Part shown: one piece after another, positions 8,551 to 15,876 of the stretch
Layout of the letters: each line of letters opens with the position of its first letter
Position numbering within the stretch: the stretch's first letter is position 1
Source of the DNA: Bacillus multifaciens
GTDB taxonomy: Bacteria; Bacillota; Bacilli; Bacillales; Bacillaceae_G
NCBI RefSeq assembly: GCF_030756675.1
Contig: NZ_JAVBXD010000046.1
Coordinates: 1 to 32,244 of the forward strand
Reading direction: 5' to 3'
DNA: 32,244 nt
The notes under the pieces: model-generated
Told to the model about the DNA's origin: nothing
Database searches by the model: none
Seen by the model: only the letters and a program-made list of their open reading frames with translations
Made by a program: the position numbers and the translations under genes

Positions 8551-9453
8551 TTATGGAACAGGATGACCGTTTGAGCTTTCTAAAATAGTAAACCACTGCT
8601 GACGATCCAATGTTAATTTTGTTGCTTCAACAGCTGTTTTAACACGTTCTAGTTTACCAGAGCCAACAATTGGCAGCATATTAGCTGGGTGAGCGAGCAG
8701 CCACGCATACATAATCGAATCGATTTCGGCAATATCAAAATCAGTAGCAATTTTCTGGAGTGTGTGACGTAAGCGAAGTGTACGTTCACTTTCACCTTTG
8801 AAAATTTCTCCGCCAGTAAGAGGAGACCAGATCATAGGAGAAATTCGCTTTTCTTGGCACTGTTCAATCGTACCTTTTTCGAAATGCTCAAGCTGCATAA
8901 CTGATACCTCGATTTGATTTGTTATGAGCGGAAAATCTAAATATGAACTTAACATATTGAATTGGGACGGCAGGAAGTTTGATACACCGAATTGACGTAC
9001 TTTTCCTTCTTGTTTTAAACGTGAAAAAGCTTCGGCAACTTCTGCTGGATTCATAAATGGATCTGGGCGATGGATAAGTAATACATCTATATAGTCAGTA
9101 TTTAAGTTTTTGAGTGATTGTTCGGCACTTTTTATAATATGTTCAGTACTTGTATTATAATGAGCGACATAGCGCTCTGGAAATTTAGGTGATGGGGGAG
9201 CGATCCCACATTTTGTAACAATTTCCATGTTGTTACGCAAATTCGGTTTTAATTGAAGTACTTTCCCAAATAAAGCTTCACATGTATAGTCGCCATAAAT
9301 ATCAGCATGATCAAACGTTGTAATACCCATCTCCATACAAGATTCAATGAAAGTAAGTAATTCTTGATCTGTCATATTCCATTCTGCTAAGCGCCAAAAC
9401 CCTTGGATAATTCGAGAAAATTCTAGGTTTTGAGCCATTTGAATTCGTTCCAT
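8551..9453 (-). CDS. Aldo/keto reductase
   Basis: This 300-residue NADPH-dependent oxidoreductase has a TIM-barrel fold. The family tetrad is visible: Asp and Tyr in ITTFDHADIYGDY, Lys in MEIVTKCGI and His in DVLLIHRPDP. NADPH-site features follow (FGVSNFLPSQ, then the late PIVGSGKLERVK). It most resembles the YdhF/YcsN subgroup of AKRs, judged from the opening FSRIIQGFWRLAEWNM. AAGGAGGA lies 10 bases before the ATG. It is probably a soluble carbonyl reductase; the physiological substrate is unknown. It is monocistronic and divergent from the COG0523 gene. Confidence 0.92.
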   Translation of the reverse strand: MERIQMAQNLEFSRIIQGFWRLAEWNMTDQELLTFIESCMEMGITTFDHADIYGDYTCEALFGKVLQLKPNLRNNMEIVTKCGIAPPSPKFPERYVAHYNTSTEHIIKSAEQSLKNLNTDYIDVLLIHRPDPFMNPAEVAEAFSRLKQEGKVRQFGVSNFLPSQFNMLSSYLDFPLITNQIEVSVMQLEHFEKGTIEQCQEKRISPMIWSPLTGGEIFKGESERTLRLRHTLQKIATDFDIAEIDSIMYAWLLAHPANMLPIVGSGKLERVKTAVEATKLTLDRQQWFTILESSNGHPVP

Positions 9454-9618
9454 TTATGAAGGTCCTCCTTGCTGGTGTATATGAAAAATTTTTCTTATAT
9501 ACCGTTATTATATATTTGTGTAGATATGCCTACAACTAATATGTTCTATATTCAAAACTAAAAAGATAACCTATGATATAATTATGTAACTAGACATATT
9601 ACAAGGAGATGTAGAATC

Positions 9619-10569
9619 GTGATTCCAGTAACAATATTAACCGGATTTCTCGGATCGGGGAAAACAACTTTATTGAATCGTATTTTATCTGAAGAGCATG
9701 GTAAGAAGCTTGCGGTTATTGTAAATGAAATCGGGCAAATCGGTATTGATAATCAATTGATTATGAATGTAGAAGAAGAGATTATGGAAATGACAAACGG
9801 CTGTTTATGTTGTACAGTACGTGAAGATTTGCTGGTCGCATTAAAGCATTTACTAGAAGTAAAAGCGGAAGGGAAAATGGATTTTGAAGGTTTAGTAATT
9901 GAAACAACTGGACTTGCAAATCCTGGCCCTATTATTCAAACATTCTTTTTAGATCCTATCATTCAGTCTGCATACCAAATTAATGGTGTAGTAACAGTAG
10001 TTGATAGCTATCATATACAGAAACACTTTGAAAAAGGGTTAGAAGCAAAGGAACAAATTGCTTTTGCTGATATAGTATTAGTAAATAAATTAGATTTAGT
10101 AGAGCAGGAAGAGAAAGAGAATTTACTCATTGAATTACAAGGGATCAATCCAACTGCAAAATTAATCCCAACAACAAATTGTGAAGTAGATATCCCTTCG
10201 TTATTAAAAATACAAACATTTAAAACGCGTGATAAGTTAGAAATTTATCCCCATAAAGAACAGCATCATTTAGAAGGGGTAAAGTCTTTTGTGTTAAGAG
10301 AAGAGCGTCCTCTTGATTTACAAAAAATAAATGAATGGATGTCAGCTGTTGTACAAGAATTAGGAGAGTATTTGTATCGATATAAAGGAATATTATTTAT
10401 TGAAGGAGTAAATCGCCGGGTTGTGTTTCAAGGGGTACATACGTTATTTGCAGCTTCCTATGACAGAGAGTGGCAAGAGGGAGAAACGCGGGTAAGTGAG
10501 ATTGTTTTTATTGGTAAAAATCTAAATAAAGAATGGTTTCAAAAACATTTTCAAGAATGTTTAAAATAA
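9619..10569 (+). CDS. COG0523 (CobW/ZagA-type) metallochaperone GTPase
   Basis: This 316-residue G3E-family GTPase uses a GTG start behind ACAAGGAGAT. It has a P-loop GFLGSGKTT (residues 10-18), the COG0523 metal motif CLCC (62-65, in TNGCLCCTVRED), an ETTGLANPGP switch region and the NKLD specificity motif. A C-terminal CobW domain carries FIEGVNRRVVFQGVHTLF. Members hand zinc or another metal to client enzymes using GTP hydrolysis, and several Bacillus homologues are Zur-regulated. Here no convincing Zur palindrome was found in the 165 bases upstream, so zinc control is not supported by the sequence. A TATAAT at 9577-9582 is a possible -10. Confidence 0.9.
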   Translation: MIPVTILTGFLGSGKTTLLNRILSEEHGKKLAVIVNEIGQIGIDNQLIMNVEEEIMEMTNGCLCCTVREDLLVALKHLLEVKAEGKMDFEGLVIETTGLANPGPIIQTFFLDPIIQSAYQINGVVTVVDSYHIQKHFEKGLEAKEQIAFADIVLVNKLDLVEQEEKENLLIELQGINPTAKLIPTTNCEVDIPSLLKIQTFKTRDKLEIYPHKEQHHLEGVKSFVLREERPLDLQKINEWMSAVVQELGEYLYRYKGILFIEGVNRRVVFQGVHTLFAASYDREWQEGETRVSEIVFIGKNLNKEWFQKHFQECLK

Positions 10570-10591
10570 GCCTGCATTTGCAGGCTTATTT
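10564..10591 (+). terminator. Rho-independent terminator (bidirectional)
   Basis: AAATAAGCCTGCA pairs perfectly with TGCAGGCTTATTT across a 2-base loop. It lies at the stop of the GTPase gene and just after the convergent GNAT gene. Confidence 0.85.
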
Positions 10592-10594
10592 ATA

Positions 10595-11071
10595 TTACTT
10601 AATGCAAGGAGTTACTTTGTCTAAAAGTAACTCCATCACTACTCCAACAACAGGACCTTCATCGTCAATATCGCCAGTTAAACGAAAGCCAAACGATTCA
10701 TATAGTTTCATTGCTAATTTGTTGTTAGGATGAAGACTTAAATAAATCCTTTTGCATTGATATTTTTGGTGTAAATATGAAATTAGTAAACGGAGAAATC
10801 GTTTCGCGTAGCCGTTTCCTTGAAAGTTGTAATCAATCATAAATCGGTCTAACCATATGCTTTCATTTTTTTCAGAATACCATCCATACATTGCATATCC
10901 AACAAGTGTTTCTTTATCATATAAAGCTAACGATGTTGCATTTCCTTCGAATAATGATTCTGCTAAAGAAAATGCGTTACTTTCAATAAATTGTCGTTGC
11001 TCTTCTGCTACATCTAAGGCAGCGACGGAACGCCAATTTGATGCTGTTACTTCACAAATGTGAAGATTCAT
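10595..11071 (-). CDS. GNAT N-acetyltransferase (polyamine-type, BltD-like)
   Basis: This 158-residue acetyl-CoA-dependent acetyltransferase resembles the BltD/spermidine acetyltransferase subgroup in its N-terminus (VAEEQRQFIESNAFSLAESL). The acetyl-CoA motif A is DRFMIDYNFQGNGYAKRFLR (Q-x-x-G-x-G/A equivalent QGNGYA), and motif B is YLSLHPNNKLAMKLYESFGF. The early YLSLHPNN element and the Tyr of KLYESFGF are typical of active GNATs. It would be cytosolic, with a likely amine substrate. The ribosome binding site is weak (AAGTGAG). The gene sits just downstream of a bcr1 element that lies upstream of its start. Confidence 0.85.
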   Translation of the reverse strand: MNLHICEVTASNWRSVAALDVAEEQRQFIESNAFSLAESLFEGNATSLALYDKETLVGYAMYGWYSEKNESIWLDRFMIDYNFQGNGYAKRFLRLLISYLHQKYQCKRIYLSLHPNNKLAMKLYESFGFRLTGDIDDEGPVVGVVMELLLDKVTPCIK

Positions 11072-11091
11072 AGTTTCATCTCACTTTCTTA

Positions 11092-11248
11092 TTTATCCCG
11101 CATTAACGGGCAGTAAGACCCCTACCTCAGGATTCAGAGAGAAGCGAAGAAGATAGGTGGGGGATAACTGCCCGTAAAAGCCCGATTGGTTCAACTAACC
11201 ATCAGTGGGGGATGAGGAAAACCCCCACTGATGGAAGTTTCACTTTAT
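11092..11248 (+). repeat. bcr1 element (canonical size)
   Basis: This 157-bp unit is bounded by TTTAT at both ends (11092-11096 and 11244-11248), the target preference known for bcr1 of the B. cereus group. Inside, ACGGGCAGT and ACTGCCCGT form a long stem that continues with CCCCTACCT against AGGTGGGGG. A second perfect hairpin pairs CATCAGTGGGGG with CCCCCACTGATG. It sits between the GNAT start and the znuA terminator. bcr1 elements are non-coding and transcribed into structured RNA in other strains. Confidence 0.85.
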
Positions 11249-11324
11249 TATAACTATAAAACTAATATGGATAATTTTACTATGTGTTTTTTGTAAGTCA
11301 AGGCAATTAGGAAAGGGGTGACAT

Positions 11325-11357
11325 AAGAAAAGACCGCAGAAACAATATTCAACGGTC
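11325..11357 (-). terminator. Probable terminator of znuA
   Basis: Read on the minus strand, GACCG pairs with CGGTC around a 16-base loop that contains a short GAA/TTC inner pairing, followed by TTTTCTT. It lies directly after the znuA stop. Confidence 0.55.
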
Positions 11358-11374
11358 AGAAATAAATCATTATA

Positions 11375-12313
11375 TTAATTTGTTGCTTCTTTTAAAGTAT
11401 TAATGTTCTCTTCCATAAGTGTAAAGTAGTCTTTATGTTTTTTTGCATCATCATCGGAGATTGTTGCAAGATGATTTAAGCGTAAAATTTTCGTTCCTGT
11501 TTCTTTTTGAATAACTTCAGCTACTTTTGGTGTAGAGAATGTTTCAAATAAAATATATTTTAATCCATGCTCTTTTGCTGTTGCTGTGATAGAAGCTAGT
11601 GTTTTTTGAGATGGTTCATCAGACGCAGAAATACCTGCAACTGGAATTTGCTTTAAACCGTAACGTTGTTCCCAATATCCGTATGCTGCATGAGAAACTA
11701 ATATCTCTTTCGTTTTTGCATGATCAACAACTTCTTTAAATTGATTATCTAAACTTGTGAATTTTGTTTGCAACGCAGCAAAGTTTTTCTCGAATTCTGC
11801 TTTATGCTCTGGTTGTAGTTCTACAAGTGCATTTTTAATTGTTTCAGCTTGTTTCATTGCAAGTGTTGGATCTAGCCAAACGTGAGGATCTTTATCATGA
11901 TGATGTTCTTCTTTATGACCTTCCTCGTGTTCGTCTTCAGTTGAAGCTCGTAGTTCAATACCTTTTGATGCATTTACAACTTTAACATTTTCATTTTTTA
12001 ATGCTTTTTCCATTTTTTCAGCAAATGGTTCTAATTCAACTCCGTTATAAACAAATAAATCTGATTTGGCAACTTGTACTGTTTGCTTTTGACTTGGCTC
12101 ATACGTATGAGAATCTGCACCTGGTGGATACATAGCTGTTACTTCTACATAATCACCGCCGATTTTTTTTGCAAAGTCAGCTAAAGGAAAAATAGTTGTA
12201 TAGACGGAAAGTTTACCATTTTTTTTATTTGCTGTATTATCTTTGTTTGAACATCCAGCAAATATAAGGGTAAACATTAGTACGAATGAAAATATAATTG
12301 ATCTTTTCTTCAT
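11375..12313 (-). CDS. znuA: Zinc ABC transporter substrate-binding lipoprotein
   Basis: This is a 312-residue cluster A-I metal-binding lipoprotein that would deliver zinc to an ABC importer. It has a lipoprotein signal peptide ending IFAGC (Cys21). Metal-ligand histidines appear in family positions: His69 (GADSHTYEPS), His144 (DPHVWLDP) and His208 (LVSHAAYGYW). A His/Glu-rich loop (residues about 127-141) precedes the second ligand, as is typical of ZnuA/AdcA and unlike manganese-binding homologues. Two Zur-box palindromes flank its promoter (12388-12408 and 12452-12472), which supports zinc rather than manganese. No ATPase or permease gene is adjacent, so it is an orphan binding protein that must rely on a transporter encoded elsewhere. 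Confidence 0.92.
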   Translation of the reverse strand: MKKRSIIFSFVLMFTLIFAGCSNKDNTANKKNGKLSVYTTIFPLADFAKKIGGDYVEVTAMYPPGADSHTYEPSQKQTVQVAKSDLFVYNGVELEPFAEKMEKALKNENVKVVNASKGIELRASTEDEHEEGHKEEHHHDKDPHVWLDPTLAMKQAETIKNALVELQPEHKAEFEKNFAALQTKFTSLDNQFKEVVDHAKTKEILVSHAAYGYWEQRYGLKQIPVAGISASDEPSQKTLASITATAKEHGLKYILFETFSTPKVAEVIQKETGTKILRLNHLATISDDDAKKHKDYFTLMEENINTLKEATN

Positions 12314-12387
12314 TTTGTTTGCCTCGTTTCTTTACTTTCTAAAAAATATTTTTTCCATAATAAAAGAAAGAATAACTTCCTTCTTGT

Positions 12388-12408
12388 AAAACGTAATAAT
12401 TACGCTTT
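12388..12408. promoter_or_regulatory. Zur box, promoter-proximal
   Basis: AAAACGTAATAATTACGCTT has the perfect core palindrome CGTAATAATTACG (12392-12404) of the Bacillus Zur operator (TCGTAATNATTACGA). It is just downstream of the expected znuA transcription start, where a bound repressor would block initiation or clearance. Confidence 0.85.
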
Positions 12409-12421
12409 ATGTTCCTGGTTT

Positions 12422-12450
12422 AGTATAATACATCTTTGGCAATGTTGCAA
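12422..12450 (-). promoter_or_regulatory. sigma-A promoter of znuA
   Basis: On the minus strand TTGCAA (12450-12445) and TATACT (12427-12422) are separated by exactly 17 bases. The promoter lies between the two Zur boxes. Confidence 0.75.
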
Positions 12451-12451
12451 T

Positions 12452-12472
12452 AAATAATAATGATTACGATTT
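12452..12472. promoter_or_regulatory. Zur box, distal
   Basis: AAATAATAATGATTACGATT plus one further T matches the 21-base Zur consensus except for two bases of the left half-site. It abuts the znuA -35 box and also lies about 110 bases upstream of the divergent 47-residue gene, so it could affect both. Confidence 0.7.
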
Positions 12473-12585
12473 ATAATTTGTTTTAAAATTGTCACAATGA
12501 TATGGTTTATTTTTTTTGTTTTTGCATATATCTTGCTTGCTGCTTCATATAGTGTGATAGAGGGTGCAAAGAAGGAGATGAGTGC

Positions 12586-12729
12586 ATGGGATATGTGAGT
12601 GAAGCGGTTTTATTAATTTTGGCTGTTCTTTTTCCATTATCATGTGTGCTGTTTTTTTTAAAAGGATTGATTCGAAATTTAGGTGATACAAGTTCAATTA
12701 CTGAGGTGCCAAAAGAAGAAAAAGAGTAA
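12586..12729 (+). CDS. 47-residue membrane microprotein
   Basis: This short frame has an excellent ribosome binding site (GAAGGAG at 12571-12577, 8 bases from the ATG). The product starts MGYVSEAVLLILAVLFPLS and has a single hydrophobic helix at residues about 6-27, then KGLIRNLGD and an acidic/basic tail ending KEEKE. It is likely a one-pass membrane protein with a cytoplasmic tail. It is divergent from znuA and shares its regulatory region, including the distal Zur box, so zinc-linked expression is possible but unproven. I do not recognise the family. Confidence 0.65.
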   Translation: MGYVSEAVLLILAVLFPLSCVLFFLKGLIRNLGDTSSITEVPKEEKE

Positions 12730-12730
12730 A

Positions 12731-12744
12731 CAAAGCGCTTGCAT
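12731..12744 (+). promoter_or_regulatory. Possible catabolite-responsive element
   Basis: The sequence around CAAAGCGCTTGCA matches the cre consensus at about 12 of 14 positions, with an intact RCGY centre. It lies between the microprotein gene and the SDR gene. This is pattern-based only and could be coincidence. Confidence 0.3.
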
Positions 12745-12806
12745 ACTTCATTGTGCTTTGCTTATGATAGAGAGATATATTAGAAGATAAAGAGGTATGG
12801 AAAAGA

Positions 12807-13466
12807 ATGAAAACAAGAACAGCCTTAGTACTTGGAGCTAGTGGTCTAGTTGGACAAGAAGTGACACAGTTACTGCTTGATTCAGATCATTATGATTCAG
12901 TTACAATTTTTGTGAGAAAATCACTAGACTGGGAACATGAAAAGCTTCAACAAAAGCAGGTAGATTTTTCGATTTTGGAACAATATAAACAGTTTTTTGC
13001 AGTAGATGATGTGTTTAATTGTCTTGGAACGACAATTAAAAAAGCGAGGACGAAAGAAAATTTTAAAAAGGTTGATTATGATTATACATTACGAGCAGCT
13101 CGTGTTGCGGAAGAACAAGGGGTACAAAACTTTCTTGTTATTTCTTCGTTAGGAGCAAATCCGAAGTCCTTATTTTTCTACTCACAAGTAAAAGGACAAA
13201 TGGAGGAAGATATTAAAAAGCTAGTCATAGGAGGCATTCATATTTTTAGACCCTCTTTATTAGTTGGAGAGCGAGACGAGTTTCGTTTTGGAGAAAGAAT
13301 GGGAGAAAAAATTTCGGGAGTTATGCCGTTTTTATTTAAGAGGTCTTTTTCTAAATATAAGCCGATCTCAGCAGAACAAGTAGCAAAAGGAATGTATGTA
13401 ACAGCACTACGAGAAGAGTCTGGTGTTCATATACATGAATCTCCGGAAATTGCTAAGATGAAATAA
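12807..13466 (+). CDS. Atypical SDR / NAD(P)H-binding oxidoreductase
   Basis: This 219-residue protein has an N-terminal Rossmann motif (ALVLGASGLVGQEVTQLLL; GASGLVG at about 10-16). It also has the NCLGTT segment, the FLVISSLGA strand and the Y-S-Q-V-K-G-Q-M-E region, where YSQVKG supplies the Tyr-x-x-x-Lys pair. The pattern is that of the TIP30/HTATIP2-like atypical short-chain dehydrogenases. The protein is likely soluble; substrate unknown. Its stop codon overlaps the ATAAA target-site repeat of the adjacent enlarged bcr1, so that insertion may have set or altered the final codons. Confidence 0.85.
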   Translation: MKTRTALVLGASGLVGQEVTQLLLDSDHYDSVTIFVRKSLDWEHEKLQQKQVDFSILEQYKQFFAVDDVFNCLGTTIKKARTKENFKKVDYDYTLRAARVAEEQGVQNFLVISSLGANPKSLFFYSQVKGQMEEDIKKLVIGGIHIFRPSLLVGERDEFRFGERMGEKISGVMPFLFKRSFSKYKPISAEQVAKGMYVTALREESGVHIHESPEIAKMK

Positions 13467-13762
13467 AGTGAAACTTTAATCAGTGGGGGGGTTCTTCATC
13501 CCCACTGATTGTCAGCCCTCACCAATCGGGCTTTTACGGGCAGTTTATCTCCCACCAAACATTCTAGCAATTGGAGCTGGACAACAAAGAAATGCGGAAG
13601 TGGCTCGTTCAGAATGTGAGGAGGATGGAGCTTCTGACGTAGAGGTGTTTTTTACCTCGTAGGAAGAAGCGAAGCCACCGAACATTTTAGCCATTGGAGC
13701 TGGACAATGCTTTCGCTGAATTTTGAGGTGGGAATATTACTGCCCAAAAATAGCGGGATAAA
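13463..13762 (-). repeat. Enlarged bcr1 element (about 300 bp)
   Basis: This copy is in reverse orientation relative to the one at 11092. Its ends are ATAAA (13463-13467) and ATAAA (13758-13762), with the same ends (AGTGAAACTT and AGCGGGATAA), the ATCAGTGGGG hairpin and the GGGCAGT/ACTGCCC stem. It is about 145 bp longer than canonical because the apical loop region carries extra sequence. That insert is delimited by two near-identical 26-base direct repeats (13559-13584 and 13682-13707, sharing ATTGGAGCTGGACAA) 123 bp apart. It fills the gap between the SDR and namA genes and contains no convincing frame. Confidence 0.8.
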
Positions 13763-13821
13763 AGTGATGTTTACTTGATATGTTCTTCCTTTAGCTTTAG
13801 AAACGATTGTTAGTATGAAAT

Positions 13822-13861
13822 AAAGAAACTGCCCAAAATCACTATTTTGGGCAGTTTCTTT
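13822..13861. terminator. Bidirectional terminator at the end of namA
   Basis: A perfect 18-bp stem (AAAGAAACTGCCCAAAAT with its complement) has a 4-base loop (CACT). Its right edge overlaps the namA stop codon. A/T runs on both flanks suit both directions. Confidence 0.85.
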
Positions 13862-14900
13862 ATTTAGAAGTATGTTTTAGTTTTCCTGGAGCACGGCTAT
13901 ATTGAAATGGCTCAGCCAATTCAAAACCAAGCTCATTCGCTGCTGTTCTCGGAAAGTAGGGGTTCCGTAATAGTTCACGCCCGATAAAAATTAAGTCAGC
14001 AGCTCCCTGTTGTAAAACTTCTTCTGCTTGTATGCCGCTTGTAATAAGGCCAACAGCGCCTGTAGCAATAGAAATATGGTCTTTTATATATTTTGCGTAG
14101 GGTACTTGATAACTAGGATACACATCAATATGTGCTGGTACAACAGCTCCCGAACTACAATCAATAAGATTAACACCTTGTTCTTTCATCCACTTTGCAA
14201 ACGTTACATAATTTTCTACAGTTAAACCATCTGGATGGTAATCGTGAGCAGAAATACGAATGAATAATGGACCGTTCCATACTTCTTTTACTGCATCAAT
14301 GATTTCACGTAAAAACCGGTAGCGATTTTCATAAGATCCACCATATTCATCTGTTCGAAGATTTGTGAGTGGAGATAAAAATTCATTAATTAAATAACCG
14401 TGTGCGCCGTGTAATTCGATAATATCAAATCCAGCTTGTTTAGCACGTTCGGCTCCGTTACAAAAAGCCGTGATTGTTTCGTTAATTTGTTCTTTGCTCA
14501 TTTGTACTGGAATTTTCATAGAGGAATCAAAAGGAATAGCTGATGGTGCAATAGGGTCTGAATCAAGAACAGCTTTTCTACCAGCATGAGCAATTTGAAT
14601 AGCTGCTTTTGCCCCGTGTTCATGAATCATATCGACAACTTGACGTAGACCGTCTATATGCTCATTATCCCAAATGCCTAAATCTTTGTTAGAAATGCGT
14701 CCCTCTGGCGTTACGGCTGTAGCTTCTAACATGATAAGCCCTACTTGACCAGCTGCACGTGATGCGTAGTGGACGAGATGGAAATTTGTTATTTTTCCGT
14801 CTTCGTTTTCTGCTGAGTACATACACATAGGTGACATTACAATTCGGTTTTTTAATGTAACATCTTTTATTGTATATGGTGAAAATAATTGATTGTTCAC
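13860..14900 (-). CDS. namA: NADPH dehydrogenase NamA (YqjM-type ene-reductase)
   Basis: This Old Yellow Enzyme-family flavoprotein binds FMN and reduces activated C=C bonds of enals, enones and nitro compounds using NADPH, in the cytosol. The start is taken as GTG at 14900, not the ATG at 14909. The ATG abuts the AAAGGAGG site, whereas GTG is 9 bases from it. With GTG, the key residues fall at the YqjM positions: Cys26 and Tyr28 (SPMCMYS), His164 and His167 (HGAHGYL) and Tyr169. The protein has 346 residues; homologues are about 338, and the extra length is a short C-terminal tail after FELAEPF. A TIM-barrel with NEFLSPLTN and [12 protein letters not shown] is evident. Confidence 0.93.
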   Translation of the reverse strand: MNNQLFSPYTIKDVTLKNRIVMSPMCMYSAENEDGKITNFHLVHYASRAAGQVGLIMLEATAVTPEGRISNKDLGIWDNEHIDGLRQVVDMIHEHGAKAAIQIAHAGRKAVLDSDPIAPSAIPFDSSMKIPVQMSKEQINETITAFCNGAERAKQAGFDIIELHGAHGYLINEFLSPLTNLRTDEYGGSYENRYRFLREIIDAVKEVWNGPLFIRISAHDYHPDGLTVENYVTFAKWMKEQGVNLIDCSSGAVVPAHIDVYPSYQVPYAKYIKDHISIATGAVGLITSGIQAEEVLQQGAADLIFIGRELLRNPYFPRTAANELGFELAEPFQYSRAPGKLKHTSK

Positions 14901-15060
14901 GATAAACATCCTCCTTTATTTTCTTAAATGAGCGTATGTACAATGATAATTTCTTGACGAATGGCAGTTTCATTTTATTGTAGCACCTTGCTCCTTTTTT
15001 CCATAACAAAATGCTTAAAGAGGTGTTATGATGAGTAAAAGAGGAGGTGGCATATTTTTT

Positions 15061-15513
15061 ATGTATCAAGCATATTACAAAAGTGAACTTGGATGGATTG
15101 AAGTAAAAGGGGATAAGAATGGTATTTCTTCTATATTATTTGTAGAACAAAAACAAGAAGAAGTCTCTCATCCAATTGTTGAGCAATGTGTAGTGGAGTT
15201 AGATGAATATTTTCATAAGAAACGAACGGAATTTACTGTCCCGCTACAAGCAGAGGGAACTCCTTTTCAAAAACAAGTATGGAATGCACTTTGCAGTGTT
15301 TCGTATGGAAAAAGTGCTTCTTATCTAGACATTGCACAGAAAATGGGCAATCCAAAAGCTGTACGTGCAATAGGTGGAGCGAATAGTAGAAATCCGATTT
15401 CGATTATTGTGCCTTGTCACCGGATTATAGGAAAGAGCGGGAAATTAGTAGGATATGAAGGAGGACTTTGGCGGAAAGAATGGCTATTAAAGCATGAAGG
15501 TTTTTTGAGGTAA
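15061..15513 (+). CDS. ogt: Methylated-DNA--[protein]-cysteine S-methyltransferase
   Basis: This suicide repair protein removes alkyl groups from O6-alkylguanine. The active-site motif VPCHRII holds Cys119, with the upstream NPKAVRAIGGANSRNP helix-turn-helix region (Arg finger in RAIGGA) and the GYEGGLWRKEWLLKHE tail. From the ATG at 15061 the protein has 150 residues, a usual Ogt length, and GAGGAGGTGG is 10 bases upstream. Starts at 15028/15031 (AAAGAGGTG upstream) would add about ten residues (MSKRGGGIFF), which look unlike the family and encode the ribosome binding site. It is monocistronic and divergent from namA. Confidence 0.92.
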   Translation: MYQAYYKSELGWIEVKGDKNGISSILFVEQKQEEVSHPIVEQCVVELDEYFHKKRTEFTVPLQAEGTPFQKQVWNALCSVSYGKSASYLDIAQKMGNPKAVRAIGGANSRNPISIIVPCHRIIGKSGKLVGYEGGLWRKEWLLKHEGFLR

Positions 15514-15788
15514 TGGAATATTGAAATTGAATAATACAGTTGAATTATATATTATTAAGTAAAAAAACATAAAAAACCTCTTTTCTTTTAGAGGGGGACG
15601 AGAGGATTTGGCTGTGCAAAGAAGCGGTCAGATCTTTTTTCTTCCAAATAAGAGGTCTTAAACAAAGGGAGAAAGCGAATGCAGGTCATATAGTGATTTT
15701 CATAGCAGAGACTTCAATGGTGGAAATATAAAATAGATGATAAGAAAGCAAAAAAAGTGGTGTATGTCATTTTTTTAAAAGATAGTAT
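15514..15788. other. Gene-free stretch, no recognisable content
   Basis: Between ogt and oppA there is about 275 bp without a supported frame. A weak hairpin (CCTC against GAGG near 15576-15596) might end ogt transcription. Part of the segment around 15605-15665 reads as a short open stretch without a start or ribosome binding site. Nothing more can be supported. Confidence 0.5.
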
Positions 15789-15816
15789 TTGAAGTTATCA
15801 GAAAATTATGTATAAT
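15789..15816 (+). promoter_or_regulatory. sigma-A promoter of oppA
   Basis: TTGAAG (15789-15794) and TATAAT (15811-15816) are separated by 16 bases, about 60 bases upstream of the oppA start. Confidence 0.65.
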
Positions 15817-15876
15817 ACTATTCAAGAGTACTTGGTCTTATTTTTAGTTGTTATATAGAAAGAGGGGAAATGGTCT

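Noticed and set aside
9480-9618. Zur box upstream of the COG0523 GTPase gene
   Set aside because: No palindrome close to CGTAATNATTACG was found by eye; only AT-rich sequence and a possible -10.
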